64,000 nucleotides of DNA, taken from Cyanoderma ruficeps (taxonomy: Eukaryota > Chordata > Aves > Passeriformes > Timaliidae). The stretch is from NCBI GenBank assembly GCA_008694505.1, contig VZDJ01000116.1, positions 19,023,716-19,087,715 of the forward strand. Reading direction: 5' to 3'. This document shows, piece by piece, positions 63,246 to 64,000 of this stretch. The stretch's first letter is position 1, and every line of letters starts with the position of its first letter. The notes under the pieces are model-generated. The model worked only from the letters and a program-made list of their open reading frames with translations. It was not told the origin of the DNA and ran no database searches. Position numbers and translations under genes: made by a program.

Positions 63246-64000
63246 TATGAAAGAGAGATTCACTAAGAAGAAGCAAGCCCCCAAACCCTTGAGAGATCAG
63301 TGGCAGAGCTGGCACCACCTGTAAGCTAGAGAGCATTAGGTGCACGATGTTGCCTTGCTGTTTTTAAACACGTTCAGTTAAAACTGTCTGAGCTTTATGC
63401 ACCTTTCTTTTTTGTCTCAATTATGTGCAATTTTTCTCTGCTACCTGCCACATTAATTGCCAACCTGGCCTCTCCTAGAAGCCACTCTCTCTGGAGAATG
63501 AAGCTTTTAAAACAAAACAACCCACCATCACTATGCCATCTACAGCAAACCCAACATCCTAAAGCTAAAACCAAACTGTAACTTCAGTCTACAATGCCCT
63601 TGGAAGCCATGCTGCAATGATAGCTGCCCACTTGCCTTCTAGACTCAAACCAAGTAGGTTCTTTTGAGAAGCCCAAGTCTGGTTTTGGGTGCCCTCATTC
63701 CTCTGTAACCAAACCTCAGGCTGAAGTTGCACCTTTGAGATCTCAATCTCAGAAGTCCTCTTAACTTTCAAGAAGTTGCACCAGGAACATCAAAATATGT
63801 GAAGACTGCTTTCCAGAATGGCTGTAAAAAGAGTACTTTTTGTCTCTTCCATCCATAAGACTGGGGCCGGGGAGAGAAAGGGCTGAATTTTCTGATGGCT
63901 AACAGAAAAACATCTCCCAGAAAGAGACATTAATTTGGAGGTATCTTTTCTATCCAAATACTGGAACTCTTTTAAGGAAGTTCATGTCTCTGAAGCCTCT

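Larger units (their letters stand above)
51942..64000. other. Noncoding unique sequence with weak exon candidates
   Basis: AT-rich. It includes a TTTC-type tract (52318-52349), twin TAATTAG sites (53768-53800) and an AT-palindromic stretch (61909-61950). Three splice-bordered open segments on the + strand (56200-56232, 58041-58178 and 63045-63245) are described separately. No repeat family is secure, and a GAGCTGGGAAGGACCCTAGA string near 59434 hints at an ancient CR1/L3-like remnant. Confidence 0.5.

Noticed and set aside
1..64000. tRNA, rRNA, CRISPR arrays, bacterial operons
   Set aside because: No B-box/TTCGA-type tRNA core, no rRNA blocks, no regularly spaced direct repeats, and no ribosome-binding-site/ORF organisation. 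The window is vertebrate nuclear DNA.

Overview
The window reads as a stretch of bird nuclear genome, almost all of it intronic or intergenic. The evidence is CR1-type LINE copies, one ending in the 8-bp tandem ATTCTATG tail typical of avian CR1, a short retroviral LTR of avian style, strong CpG depletion, few repeats, and no long open frame that looks like a protein. Another CR1-rich sauropsid is possible but less likely. The species cannot be named from the sequence.

Left edge (about 1-2620): the best gene evidence is a terminal coding exon on the + strand. A pyrimidine-rich splice acceptor (2323-2350) leads into 39 open codons, a stop at 2469-2471 and an AATAAA signal at 2595-2600. The rest of that gene must lie to the left of the window, and 1-2350 is most likely its last intron. 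I do not recognise the protein.

Middle and right (2620-64000): mostly unique noncoding sequence. It carries three CR1 fragments (4187-4722 minus, 9310-10145 plus, 51670-51941 plus), low-complexity tracts, and one well-preserved solo LTR at 24433-24737. The LTR has TG...CA ends, a 6-bp target-site duplication with one CpG-type mismatch, and CCAAT, TATA and AATAAA signals correctly ordered on the minus strand. Several clusters of homeodomain-like sites (TAATTAG-type) and one CpG-retaining patch (19200-19490) are candidate regulatory sequence.

Four short open segments with splice-like borders, plus one 67-codon open frame behind an acceptor, were noted as possible exons. All are weak, because T-rich bird DNA makes acceptor-like strings often. 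I saw no tRNA, rRNA, CRISPR array or other dedicated gene system, and no undescribed system. The most informative items are the unrecognised terminal exon and the solo LTR.
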